Assembly: GCA_004352715.1 (NCBI GenBank)
Contig: SCFE01000105.1
Coordinates: 84,735 to 148,734, forward strand
Length of the DNA stretch: 64,000 bases
DNA from: Hofstenia miamia
Lineage: Eukaryota; Xenacoelomorpha; Acoela
Direction: 5' to 3'
The notes beneath the pieces were generated by a model. That model saw only the letters and a list, made by a program, of their open reading frames with translations, made no database searches and was not told where the DNA came from. A program made the position numbers and the translations under genes. Positions within the stretch are counted from its first letter, which is position 1, and each line of letters opens with the position of its first letter. Shown one piece after another: positions 11,011 to 23,100 of this stretch.

Positions 11011-11487
11011 TCAATCAGATCCAGTTATTTTTTTATAGATCTTTAGTGGCGTGTTAACCAACCTTCCTAATTGGGTTTCTTTTCCAAGATGATTCGTTAT
11101 AGAGTTAGGAGCAAACAAGGCACATGGTATGCAGATAACATCGGTAGAACTGAAAGAAAATCTAATGCAATCATACTTTCTAGTCAAATGATTGATATTG
11201 AGGTACCTCTTCTGTTTTGCATCCTGTGTGAAGGGGAAGGTAAAACTACTGGGAGGCATCCAATGATTATTAATAGGATTTAGCTTATCATCATCATTAA
11301 GGAAAACTTTCAGATCACGAGAGCGTTCATTGTTATCAATTATTATACGAATATCTAATGACTCACAATTTTTTATTAGCTGGGAACCACTAGGTGATTC
11401 ATTAGATTCAATTGAAAAACTGTCAGCAACGGGTTCAAGATCGGACTGACAAACACGAAAAAATGATGTTATGGGACATTGAAACAT
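11011..11487 (-). pseudogene. hAT transposase N-terminal TTF-type zinc finger region
   Basis: A 158-codon frame opens at an ATG and carries NHWMPPSSFTFPFT, KRYLNINHL, KYDCIRFSFS and ICIPCALFAP, then LVNTPLKIYKK. This is the TTF-type finger region that begins hAT transposases of the zf-MYM-associated group and probably binds the transposon ends. The frame stops at 11011, and the next segment of the same protein is read to about 10965 before LINE sequence starts. Its continuation is found at 7870. Confidence 0.75.
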
Positions 11488-11499
11488 AGTCTTTTACGC

Positions 11500-12194
11500 G
11501 CACAAATAACTAAAACAAAAAAATATAGTATTGCACTGAAATCTTTTGAAAAAAAGCAGAGCATTAGTTTGACACTTGATTAATATGCAATTAAGCTCAT
11601 TTTCTTCTCGAAGTCTAAAAGACAATACAAAAATTTAACCCATACCCAATCAAACTGACCCTAATTGCCAATCTGAAATAGAAAAATTATAGTTGATTTT
11701 AAAACAACTAAAAATGTTCTGTAAAGATTATAAATCTAAATGTATTTTTAAAATTGCAAAACTTCAAATTGTTACAATGAGTCGTCTCAGCTCAATACAA
11801 TGTATTTGAGATATATGTTTTAAGTACATGAACTTATAAACATAATGACAAAGCTACATGTATCACCTAACCGTATGCAGCCATTATTAGGCTGACTAAG
11901 AAACTATATTTCTTGTTGGCCGTAAGCATTAGTAAACTAATGCCCATGTTCCACAGCTTTAGTTTAGCATCAATGAGCCCTCTTTGCAATAGCAGGCTCA
12001 TAAACGCGTTCAACCAGGACTGCGTGTTGTGCACATGACACAGTATGAGCTTGTCTGGTTTACTGCTACTAACTGCTTCAGCCGCTAAAATAGTCTACAA
12101 TTATTCCCAACTTTTTCATGTAGTTGTAGTGAACTGCTACATACAAATCAAAATGTTATAATAATGTTGAATTGGCGGGAAAATAAAAGCTATA
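11500..12194. other. No gene recognised
   Basis: AT-rich sequence upstream of the outer hAT transposase start, probably including its 5' untranslated region and terminal repeat, which I could not define. No ORF or RNA gene is supported. Confidence 0.4.
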
Positions 12195-13700
12195 AATAAG
12201 ATAAGATAAGATAATCTATATTCATTTGAATTTTTTACAATATTTCACTGATATTTCAAATGAATAGCGTCATTAACTACTATGTACAATAAAAAAATGA
12301 ATAATAACAAAAATGAAATAAAAAAATAAAAAGCACTGACTAAAAAAAATGACTACGGATAGCTTACTAATTTCGATTTATTCTATAGTCGTTTTTATAA
12401 AATTTAAATCCTATCCATGATCTACCAGATATAAACTTTTGTTTGAGAATTAATGATTTTAATTCTTTCTTGAATTTTTTAAGGTTGTCTATTATTTTCA
12501 TTTTTTTGGCAATATATCCAGTTATAAATTTCAGTATTAATAAAGGATTGACTCATGATGTTTTTATTAAATTTAACACATGAATAGTTTTTTGATAGTT
12601 TATTCTGCTTCAGACAGTCTGTTGAAAATGAGAATGATATCTCGTTATAGGGTGGAATTTCGTTTATGAGTTTGAAGAAATAAATAATAATATTGTAAAT
12701 AATTAACTCTTGTGGAAGAAGAATAGATTTAGAAATATATTCTTTTGTTTTTATTACAAAAATTTAATGCCCATTTTAATTGAAATTGGAGCTTTTTTAT
12801 CATTAGGCTGTGTAGTGTGTACATTAGTACAGAAGATATTAGCATAGTTTAAATTACGCATAACGAATGCATGAGCATTTGAATTATTGCAATTGGGGTA
12901 ACTGTTGGGAAACATGGGATATCTTTCTAATAGCTATAGCCATTTTTTTAATGATAGTATTTATTTGTGACTTGAAATTAGGCTTTGAATCTATTATTAC
13001 TCCTAGATATTTAAACTTAACAGGTATAACAGATGAATTATTGAAATTAATTGAATAGTCAGAGATGTCCGTTTTTTTTCTAAAAGGTTGCATTATGCAA
13101 AATTCAGTTTTTTTGTGTTAATACGCAATCTATGCATGCTAAAATAGTTGCTCAATTATATACAATTCGATTCAATAACTTTTACAGCTTTATCTAAGGA
13201 TTTATTTCCACAGTAAATAGATGTATCATCGGCGTATTGTGTAATTTCGCAGTCAGTAATTTCCTAAAGTGTTAAATATATTAGTAAATCACATGTAAAT
13301 CATGCACTTGTTGGGATCCCTTTTGTGCTGACATGCTTGAGATTGAAACATATTCCTACGCAATTCATAGCCGGAATTCTAATGCCTAACATATTATTGT
13401 TAAATTGAATGTGGCTTGTAATATGGCTGCAACCATGTTTAAATGCTATCGGAAGAATGTATGCTTTGAAAGTAATTTTTCTCTGCTTTGCGATAGAAAT
13501 GGGGCTACTAGTTTGTTATGGGGATCATGGGAGTCAGTGTTCGTGTCAACGAACTTCATATTCTAGTTTTAATGTATTTGATAATTTTCGTTCATTAATA
13601 AAGTCATCGAGATTTGAAAAATCTCTAAATAGTGCGTTTATACGTTCATCCTCTATTAGGGTACTAGCCTTTAGAATTTCTGAATATAAAATGAAATAAA
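12195..13700 (-). mobile_element. LINE E, minus strand, with (TTATC)n tail
   Basis: The sense (minus) strand ends in TTATC repeats at 12215-12195. Upstream are LINE C-terminal strings (FISGRSWIGFKFY-like, ~12440-12360), thumb sequence, and 13093-12884 with KFKYLGVIIDSKPNFKS. Further upstream are remnants of the QYADDT block (~13260-13220) and other pol sequence to about 13700. Many frameshifts are present. The C-terminal signature and tail match LINE C, so the two are the same family. Confidence 0.68.
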
Positions 13701-13708
13701 ATATATAA

Positions 13709-13756
13709 ATTTAGAGTTGCTTTTTACAATATAAAATACTGTTTACAACTCTAAAT
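13709..13756. repeat. Short hairpin, 11-bp arms
   Basis: ATTTAGAGTTG (13709-13719) is matched by its inverse CAACTCTAAAT (13746-13756), with a 26-bp AT-rich loop. It lies at the junction of two minus-strand LINE fragments and may be a remnant boundary. Confidence 0.5.
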
Positions 13757-14450
13757 AGCGGCAAACAATAGAAATAAAGGAACAAAACACATACAAATAT
13801 TTACAAAAATAATCACTATTATAAAAATTAAAACCTCGCCATTTGTATTCAAGCCTTTTCTTTGTATAACTACAGAAGTATTTTTTAACTTCGTTTTTGA
13901 GTACTCTATTTATTTGTTTTATAGATTTAGGTAAATTATTCCATATATTTATTGATGTATTGAGAAATGGATTTTTCATTATTTTCTTGGTATATGGAAG
14001 AGGCTTAATTTTTTGGGTTCTATGATTATGTCTAAGCAATATTTTAGAAGATAGAAAGCTGGATTTGTGATATAGAAGAATATTTTTAGTATTTTAAAAA
14101 AGTACTTAATATGTTTTTATAAATAATGCATTGTGGATTTAGAAAAGTTTTTGTTAATTTCTTGATTTCTGTGTTTCTGTTATATAAATGATTAACTGCT
14201 ATTTTTATTGCCCATTTTATTTGCACATTGAATTTATTCAAAAGTTGATTTGTGTCGGTTACAGTGTGTTTCCATAATTAAAGTGACTTAGTATTAATGT
14301 GCAAATTAATTAAATTTTTGCTGTGGTGGGAAGCTGTTGTGATACATTGCTAAGAGCCATAATTGAAATAGACATTTTCTTAATAACACTAGTTATTTGT
14401 TTTGTAAAATTAGGAAAGAATATATTTAGGGGCATCCGTTTTTCTACTAG
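13743..14450 (-). mobile_element. LINE F 3' end, minus strand
   Basis: The minus strand encodes a LINE C-terminal region in one 98-codon frame (14039-13743): KNPFLNTSINIWNNLPKSIKQ and then YKWRGFNFYNSDYF. Degraded thumb sequence lies upstream to about 14450. The terminal W-R-G-F-N-F-Y signature resembles LINE A at 1-60. It is truncated at its 5' end. Confidence 0.65.
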
Positions 14451-14679
14451 ATGGCAGAAATTGAAAGAATTTTATGGATAAATGAATTTTGCATAAAATT
14501 ATAATCTACCATTGAAGAAAACCAAAACAACAGTGGTGCCATAAAAAAATATTAATAAAATTTTCGCTCGAAAAACAGTAAGGCATATATTTTTCGATAA
14601 TTTTCGATATGCAAATGAAATAATTTGTTTAAACCAAAATTGAATTGATATCAAAATGCCTGCAATAGCACACAAAATA

Positions 14680-15900
14680 CAGGATAAACCATAAGTCACT
14701 TTACATTTTAAAAACTAAATAAATTTTTCTTAAAGAGCTATTTAAATAATTATTTTTTATTAGAAAGTTCTGAAAAGTAGTTCTTACTTAGTTACGACAG
14801 AATGTCTCTTAAATAGCCTCCATTCTCGGCTACACAAACTTGAGCTCTTTCTAAGCTATTCTCCATGACAGTTCTTAACATCTGAGGTTGTAGGGAAAAA
14901 ATTTCCTTTCGAATGCTTGCCTTAAGTTTTTGAATAGTTCGGGGCTTACTTGCGAACACTGTGTCTTAAAGGTATCCCCAAAGCCAAAAGTCTGATGCTG
15001 TTAAATCAGGAGAACCTGGAGGCCATTCAAAATCGGAAGAGATTATCCGATCTTGAAACATTGCAGTTAACACCCGCTTTGTGGCTCTAGCGGTATGTAC
15101 AGTTGCTCCTTTTGTTGCCACAAATACCCTGTGATGTTTGCTAACTGAGATTCAATAAAATTCACAAGCATGTCTCGATATCTCTTACAGTCACAGCATT
15201 TAGAGTCCAAATACACCTTTCTGATGTTACTCCACATCATACTGTGACTTTAACCGGGTGCAATGGACTCGCATATACTTGGCGTGGATTTTCGGTGCTC
15301 CAGAATCTGGTATTCTGCTTATTCACATGTCCATTCAAATAGAAATGTGCTTCATCTCCCACAATCAACTTGCGAATAAACTCACTGTCATTTCTTGCAA
15401 TTTCCTGAAACCTGACAGCATAATTTAGTCTTTTCAGAAAGTCTTGTGGTTGCAAAGATTGCACTAATTGAATCTTGTAAGGGTACATGTACAAGTTCTT
15501 GAAAACGCCCTCGAGTGAGTGTGGTTGAGTTCTCTTCAATGCTACGACTCACAGCTTCAGTATTTTCACGTGTACGTACTGAACGACCTCGTCCGCTTTT
15601 AGACCTATCACTTATAGAGCCATGCTCTTGAAAAAGCGTCACTAAATTCATTATTGCAGGTCTACTAAGGGAATGTCGAACATAGAAATGGCGCAAATAC
15701 AATCTTTGAGTTGCAACAATTGACCTTTCATTTTTAAAGTAAATTTCAATTATCTTCACTCGTTGTTCTGCTGTAAACTTATCCATACCAAAAATTTTCA
15801 AAGATTATATTTTATAATTTTGAATAGAGACATAGAAATATATTTATAGAAAAAAAGTTATTTAATTTTCAAAATGTAAAGTGACATATGGGCCACACTG
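14680..15900 (-). mobile_element. Mariner-like (IS630-Tc1-mariner) element, 1221 bp, degraded
   Basis: The ends are imperfect 30-bp inverted repeats sharing GTCACTTTACATTTT (left end 14680, right end 15900), flanked by TA on both sides (14678-14679 and 15901-15902). The transposase is on the minus strand. The N-terminal HTH region (15801-15390, FTAEQRVKIIEIYFKNERS and a GRGRSVRT linker) is followed, after a frameshift, by 15539-15237 with the first catalytic block GDEAHFYLNGHVNKQN. The rest (15236-14700) is interrupted by stops but retains RYRDMLVNFIESQL-like sequence and the C-terminal helices. The whole outline is present but the gene is dead. It sits about 110 bp beyond the DET1 stop codon, in that gene's 3' flank. 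Confidence 0.85.
15237..15801 (-). pseudogene. Mariner-like transposase remnant
   Basis: Two overlapping frames make up the 5' two thirds of a transposase of the family in which the first catalytic aspartate lies in (S/G)DEAxFxLNGxVNxxN. HTH DNA-binding residues come first, then the R-G-R linker, then the catalytic block. A frameshift lies near 15400-15530 where the frames overlap. The second and third acidic residues would fall in 15236-14800, which has stops. It is the same family as the better copy at 56843-57787. Confidence 0.75.
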
Positions 15901-16008
15901 TACTTTCTATACGGAACATATACATAGGATTCGCAAACATTAAAACAACGTTCATAAATTTATACCTATGTTTGTACAAAATCACACAAAACCACATACA
16001 AATTGAAT

Positions 16009-17726
16009 TCAATTAAAAGGGTATCGGAGATGAACACTAAATGTCAAATTGAAATCAGTCCTGTGCAGAGACATAATAAACGGTTCAATTGGATGGAAGA
16101 AGTAGTTAATCAAGCTTCTCGTTGATGTACTAGAAGCAACATTCATCTTAAATACGAGCCTTCCTGTTCGCTTACAGAAAAACCTAAACAAATGAATAAG
16201 TTTGCATTTACTGTAAAAGGACGGCATTCGTACATAATTTTTCAATGCAATAGCTAAAACAATTTAGTTTTAAAAATGTAAAGTATACATATTAAAAAAA
16301 TGGTGACCAATCATTTACTAAAATTGAATAATTCATTTAGATAATATTGTAAAGCTTCTTATCTCAGCTTTGATGTTAGCGAACATGACCATGGAAAATG
16401 ATAATTTTTCATAACCAATGTTTGTTGAAAGCAATTTAATATTCAGTAATTGATAAATTTCTAGCTGGGTAATATGTTGGATAATTGAAAGATTAGTTGT
16501 AATTAGGTTGCTATAAGTTTAGTGTGATGAAAAGTACAAAACAGTTTGTTATACGTTTGAGAATAGAATATTATAGTTCAAAAATTTGATACCTAATTGG
16601 AAGATCTCCACATACTTTTGGTCGATCTAGGATAGAGACAAGTTTGTCATCATATTTAAAGGAGGTGACATCCAAGTAAGGACTGCTCATAAAAGATTGA
16701 CACGTTATGGGCAATAGTGATAAAATTCGCTTAGCTGCTTCCTTTTCCGTTCCACGCCGCGAAGAAAGGATCATCTGCTTTATTCGTTCATAATTACACC
16801 TAAATGGTTTACCATTAATCGCTGATATAAAGAATTTAACAAATTTCTTGAATGAGGAACATTTAACCTAATTTCAAAATTTTTACACACACGAGAATTT
16901 TCACATTTGGAAATTAATAAATTAAAACTATGCTTTTGATGCAAATACTGTTGTAGATTATTCAAAGGACAATAACAATGAAAATAATGAATTAAATGAA
17001 AATAAAATATAGAGGTATACATAAATCTGAATTTGAGCTCTTTGATATTAATCCATAATTCAAAGATTCTACAATATTAAGCAGTAGGTCATTATTGATG
17101 TTATATTCAGATAGAAACAAATTTTGTGGATGAAAAAGCAAATTTTCAACAATGATTACTTCCAATAAATAACAAATATATAAAAACAATCAAACACCGA
17201 TTCATTCCACAAGTTAACATCAAATGAGAAAAATCATTTGCAAACGTTTACCCCTAAAGAAGAATGACATTGATAAAAGTAAGGATGATATTAAGTTATT
17301 AGAAATAATCCCGATGACAGCCCCATTCAGGCTTATACATTTTGATAAACTACAAGATTGACATACATGCTTGAATTAGATTTAAGGGATAAGAGGCAGC
17401 CATTTTGAAAACAAAAATCATCACTATGATCTTCAAAAATTTTCAAAAGTTCTGTTGATGAATTTTCATAAATGGTTAATACACGAGAGTTGTGTATGGA
17501 GTAAACGACGAACAGTTTTGGAAGATAGTCGCGTGAAGTAATTGTTTCAGAGTTGCCAAACTTGATGAATAGTGTGTCTCTGTCCAAGAGTTGAAAGCGT
17601 TGCATCTGCAATCCACTTAGATAATCGAAATTCACAAAAAATGAAGCTAAACGATTCTTTTCACGTGAAAGCTTAAATATATGAACTAACACCTGATGCA
17701 GAATAACTGAAATTGGCGGTATCGCT
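16009..17726 (-). CDS. DET1: DET1 exons C, D1, D2 and E (C-terminal half)
   Basis: Exon C (17726-17367) follows an acceptor ending TTTAG and closes at donor GTATGT inside an ATG codon (phase 2). Exon D1 (16867-16813, 55 bp) restores the codon and ends at GTAAAC. A 38-nt intron follows (16812-16775, ending CAG). Exon D2 (16774-16593) ends at GTATCA in phase 2. Exon E (16183-16009) starts after a TTTAG acceptor and ends at TGA. The joined product runs through the DET1 C-terminal signature (SPYLDV, YDDK, RPKVCGD, HPIEPF). The tiny intron is unusual for most animals but is required to keep the frame. No AATAAA was seen between the stop and the mariner element at 15900. Confidence 0.82.
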
Positions 17727-20107
17727 CTAAACACACGTAAATGAAATATTGAGCAGTTATAATTTAATATTTATATTGATAAACGCTTGAAAACATATCA
17801 ACTCATTTCATAAGTTCTGCATGAATTGTACTTTTTCAAAATGGAGCGGCTTTAATTAGTATTATATAATTTCTGATTGAGTATTATTATTACAATTTGC
17901 ATTTTTACAGATCAATTAAATTAAAATTTGCTTGATTAAAACCTACGTTAAGATGGAAGTACACAATAGTAATTTGAGGAATGTAATATTCAATTGGTTC
18001 AAAAATCACTTCACAAAAAGACGAACAACTAGATGGAACGAAAACACCTTATCAACATTACAACATGCCAACCATAAACCTTCCAGACTATCATTTGTTT
18101 CATAGCTTAGAAATAATTTGAAAAAGGGCTTCTGCACCGCCAAAATTGATTTAAAAAATGACTCATAACGTACTCGAATCAAGATTATCCATATAAAAGA
18201 ATCACCACTAAATCTGAAGCCTGATGAAAAATCGAATCATGATTATATTGCCATCATACATATTTGAAATTTCAAAACACTGATGACATTATTAAAAATC
18301 TATTTTGTGTTGTTAAGCTATCCAATGCCCATTTGGGATCAATTAGAACCTATGTTGGGTTCCGAGTGGACCCGACACTGCGTGCTGAATAGTGTTTACA
18401 AGCTTAAATCTTACAACACCCCCACCTCTTCTTCTGTTCTATTTTTCATCGATCTACCTGACACACAAAAACTAAAACTTGTGGTGCAAAATCTAAAATC
18501 TATTCAATGAAAACAATGCTAACCGTGCTGCTATAAAATTTCGAAACTTGGAGTTTTTTTAATGGCTCGGAAATTCCAACTAATTGACAACGTTACCTCA
18601 AACGAATGGACGCAACAATCTCACCCCTTGAATTTCATTCTTGTTAACTGTCAAAGCCTTTTGATATAGCAAATGCTTTCAATGAGGAATTTATAAACAT
18701 GGGGCAATATCAAGGTACTGAAAGTTCAATACCAAAATGAAACAAATAATGAGAGATTCCCTAAATCTTTTTCGTTTATGTATGTGAACGGTGTGAAATC
18801 TTTAAAGCTATTTCAAATCCTTAAACTAACAAATCTTGTGGCCCATCTGAAACTCCAACCTGGTGTATTAAGGAATGCTCTTCTTAAATTATATACCCAC
18901 TATGCTTTATAATAAATAGTTGCATAAGGACTAATCCATTTCCATATTCGTTAAAAATGGCATTTATAACACCTCTATATAAAAAAGACAATCCTAAAAA
19001 CTATTCAAATTATCGTCCCATTTCAATCACCTCACCCTTTAGCAAAATATTTGAAAAATTACTTTTTGAACAAATAACCTATACCTTACAAAAAACCTCA
19101 CTTCTCCCTGAAACACAATTTGGATTTCGCAAAAAACGCTCAACTATAGATGCCCTGCTTTACTCAACTGAGTCCTGGCGAAATTGCTTAAGCCCATGCT
19201 ACACGAACAACTTTTGTCGCCGATTTTTGTTGGCAACGAAAATCGTTCGTGTAGCACCCCTCTTCCACGACTAAAATCGGGAGTAATTATCTAGACTAAA
19301 GTTGTTCGTTCGGTCCAACTAAAGTTGGCGACAAAAGTTGTCCGTTCGGTCAACAAAAATTGGACAATAAAAATTGTTCGTGTAGCACCCCCTTCGCCAA
19401 CTTTAGTCGTGAAGTAATTAAATGACAAAAGTTGTTCGTGTAGCAGGGTGCTCCGACCAACTTTTTTGTCAGAGAAATAATTCTCCAACTTTCTAGTAAT
19501 TATCACCTTCAAAGATAAATAAACAATTTTAAGCTATAATTTCAATCGTTTTCAGAGTTCATTTCAGACTGTAAATTTAAAATTAGCTAGGTTTATAGAA
19601 TTAATAATCATGATTGTACATTTTTATGTTAAAATAAACACATATCACTATGTAAGCATTTCTTTTGTATACTTGTGTTCAGCATTAAATTAAAACAATT
19701 AACTCATCAAAAAGAATCCTTTATAGTAAACAAAAACATTTGAACTTTGCGAGTTATTAAATAGTGATTAGATTGGGAATTCGATCACAGCGTAGCTTTG
19801 CGAACTCAAGTATTGTTTAAACAGTGGAGAAAATTACGATGTTTGGCTTAATTTCAAAGTAAACAGCTCATTCTTATTTCAATATTCGTGCACAGTGATA
19901 ATCTGCTCTCAAATGAAAATACGCATCGACACAGGTTACATACCATTCTGTAGTCCGCGATAGCTCAGTAACAATCGTATTTTTAATGTGATTTCATTAA
20001 TTTAGATAGTTTTTAGAGCGATGAATATATGCAATCAGTATGAGGAAGTTATTACATTTTTTTGTTTCCAGCGCCTTGTAGATATTTTAAAATTTTGTAT
20101 CCAAAGT

Positions 20108-20141
<34 letters not shown>

Positions 20142-23100
20142 TNNNNNNNNNNNNNNNNNNNNNNNNNNNNNNNNNNNNNNNNNNNNNNNNNNNNNNNNNN
20201 NNNNNNNNNNNNNNNNNNNNNNNNNNNNNNNNNNNNNNNNNNNNNNNNNNNNNNNNNNNNNNNNNNNNNNNNNNNNNNNNNNNNNNNNNNNNNNNNNNNN
20301 NNNNNNNNNNNNNNNNNNNNNNNNNNNNNNNNNNNNNNNNNNNNNNNNNNNNNNNNNNNNNNNNNNNNNNNNNNNNNNNNNNNNNNNNNNNNNNNNNNNN
20401 NNNNNNNNNNNNNNNNNNNNNNNNNNNNNNNNNNNNNNNNNNNNNNNNNNNNNNNNNNNNNNNNNNNNNNNNNNNNNNNNNNNNNNNNNNNNNNNNNNNN
20501 NNNNNNNNNNNNNNNNNNNNNNNNNNNNNNNNNNNNNNNNNNNNNNNNNNNNNNNNNNNNNNNNNNNNNNNNNNNNNNNNNNNNNNNNNNNNNNNNNNNN
20601 NNNNNNNNNNNNNNNNNNNNNNNNNNNNNNNNNNNNNNNNNNNNNNNNNNNNNNNNNNNNNNNNNNNNNNNNNNNNNNNNNNNNNNNNNNNNNNNNNNNN
20701 NNNNNNNNNNNNNNNNNNNNNNNNNNNNNNNNNNNNNNNNNNNNNNNNNNNNNNNNNNNNNNNNNNNNNNNNNNNNNNNNNNNNNNNNNNNNNNNNNNNN
20801 NNNNNNNNNNNNNNNNNNNNNNNNNNNNNNNNNNNNNNNNNNNNNNNNNATATATATATATATATATATTGATTTCCTACTTAATTAATATTGAATTCTG
20901 CTTTCATAATGTTAAAATAATAAACATTAATTTGTAACAATGAATGAAGATCTTTAACAGAAAACATGTAATTTATATACTTTATAATTTTAGTGAAGTA
21001 CAATATGAATTTAGACAACAAAGCAATAATGCTGTTACTGCTGGCTAGCAGATATAAAAATCCAACATTTACAGCTTGCACAATCAGTAAATTGTTTTAA
21101 GTCAAAAGAAGTGAAATGCGCTCTATAATTATGCAATTTGCCTCTCAAATTCAAGGGCATTATTACGATCACTCTAGGAATGTAAACAAGCACATTTCAT
21201 CACGCGCGGTTTAATAATATTCAAAAAATACGAATACAGATATTGAAACAATATACAATTGTTTCAATAAAGACATTAAAACATGACATAAAATAGCTTG
21301 TTGCTGATGCGTATTCCAAAAATTTAATATTGAAAAATATTTTAATATTTTAGTTCAACTGTTATGTACATGAGCAATATTAATATTTCTTATTTTAAAT
21401 ATTACTGCATATTCGGATATTCTTGTAATTCTTTCTTAATATTTTACAATGAAGTAACTGAAATAATAAAAAGTTGTTGTAACACTATGCTACACGAACA
21501 ACTTTTATCAACAATTTTTGTCGCCAACTAAAATCTTTCGTGTAGCACCCCCTCCCCAACTTTTGTCTAAAACTAATTAAATGACTAAAGTTGTTCGTGT
21601 AGCATACCAAATCAACAACAAAAGTTGGCGACAAAAGTTGTTCGTTCGGACGACAGAAATTGGTGACAAAAGTTGGCGACAAAAGTTGTTCGTTCGGACG
21701 ACAAAAATCGGCGACAATAGTTGTTCGTGTAGCATGGGCTTTAGATAATAATGAATAAGTAGGCATAGCATGCATTGATCTTTCTAAAGCTTTTGATTCA
21801 ATTGATCATAAGATTCTTCTTGAAAAATTAATGTATTTAGGATTTGACTCAAATACTAAGGAGTTAATGCGTAGCTATTTAACTATTCGCTATCAGCGGG
21901 TTAAAATTAATGGGACACTATCAAACTGGGGAAATGTTTACAAAGGTATTCCACAGGGCACAATTTTAGGCGCCTTACTTTTTTCACTTTATGTAAATGA
22001 CCTCAATAAAGCAGTAAATGAACATTGTATAATTATTCAATACGCAGATGACACTTGCCTTTTCGCACATGATAATCACGTGATGTATCGATATATAATT
22101 TAGAAACCAACCTCTTGCACTTGCATAAATATTTTAACATGCATCATTTTACCGTTAATCCCTCAAAAACTGAATTTTGTGTTATGTCACCTTCTCCAAA
22201 AAACGAGAATCTATAAAAATGCGCCAGCAACCAGTAAGAGCCTTGGTAATGAGTCATTTTATATATTGCAATGTTTTATTGAATAGTATAAGTCAGACAT
22301 TATTAAACAAAATCAATTCTTAAATAAAATGGGCGGAACGTTTATGTAAATCCAAAAAATCTATTAGTATCATGTGCTTTATCTTTTATCAAGTATTTAT
22401 CTTTACTAAAATTTTGGGATATTTATAAATAAAGCAAGCATTACGATAAATTGCAATTTCTGAATTATGCATACATATCTTCTAACAAAAGGACATCAAC
22501 AGTTGGTAAGGTAAAATTCAAAAAACATTTCTTAAAAAACTCATTTCTTAATGGTACCATCGAAACTTGGAATGATTTACCAGTAAATGTACGGAAGCTG
22601 AAAACTCAAATAAAGAATATTCTTAGCCTAACTTATGTTCCAAAATTAATAAATACTTCATGGAAAGGGTTCAAATTTTACGAACTTTGGCATAACTGAA
22701 TAGTATTATATAAATAATGTACTAATTTGTAAAATTTTTTGTACATATTTTTCATGACGTGTTTGATACAGCAAACAGCAATTTTGTTGAATTTATGCAC
22801 GGTGTTATATAAAGATATTCTTCTTATTCTTCTTCTTCTTCTTCTTGGTTTGGATCAAAGAATTAATGCTCTCTATGTTAAGCTTTAAAACTGAATGCAA
22901 ACATTATTAGTGCTACTCACACCTGGTTTGACATTAACTTTGATTGGAATAATTTCCCTAATTCGCTTTTCATTACCAACGTCCGAACTGACTGTGCTTG
23001 CTCTCAAGATCCTACAGGATGTTTCATCATTTCTCATAAATACATCGAATCAATTAACTATTTGTGGTGCCAAATAGATATTTATATTACTATGTATTTA

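Larger units (their letters stand above)
3545..11490 (-). mobile_element. Outer hAT transposon (TTF/zf-MYM type), broken by nested insertions
   Basis: Four minus-strand blocks fit end to end as one hAT transposase. 11487-10965 holds the N-terminal TTF-type finger region (HWMPPS, KRYLN, CIPCALFAP). 7870-7068 carries the LVDETTD catalytic block and then GQGYDSAATMSGH and HCSSHTLNLVLN. 5620-5162 holds the LCTTRFIQLQDS-like region. 4076-3545 holds PYLDSIVNQINS and a damaged dimerisation end (KLIKT). The gaps between blocks are other elements: LINE sequence at 7893-10960, a second hAT at 5621-7059, and an apparent duplication at 4077-5161. Stops and frameshifts show it is inactive. I did not find its terminal inverted repeats. 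What is seen is the order and continuity of motifs. The inference is that they were once one gene. Confidence 0.72.
18100..22850 (+). mobile_element. LINE G, plus strand, split by a TIR element
   Basis: The left part (18100-19191) holds linker sequence (a DIANAFNEEFINMG-like string ~18660) and the RT fingers (ITPLYKKDNPKNYSNYRPIS, TQFGFRKKRSTIDALL) up to W-R-N-C-L at 19191. The right part resumes at 21741 with D-N-N-E, then GIACIDLSKAFDSIDHKILL, GIPQGTILGALLF and IIQYADDTCLF. After a gap in the thumb comes the C-terminal ETWNDLPVNVRK and SWKGFKFYELW (22451-22699). A TTC-rich tail at 22817-22847 ends the element. One stop (TAA near 21770) and frameshifts show it is dead. Start is approximate. 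Confidence 0.78.

Noticed and set aside
16992-17189. 65-codon minus-strand frame as a DET1 exon
   Set aside because: It lies inside the intron between exons C and D1. Its sequence does not match DET1, and the phases already join without it.
20021-20937. Two open frames of 283 and 291 codons
   Set aside because: They consist of translated Ns and TA repeats. There is no evidence for coding.
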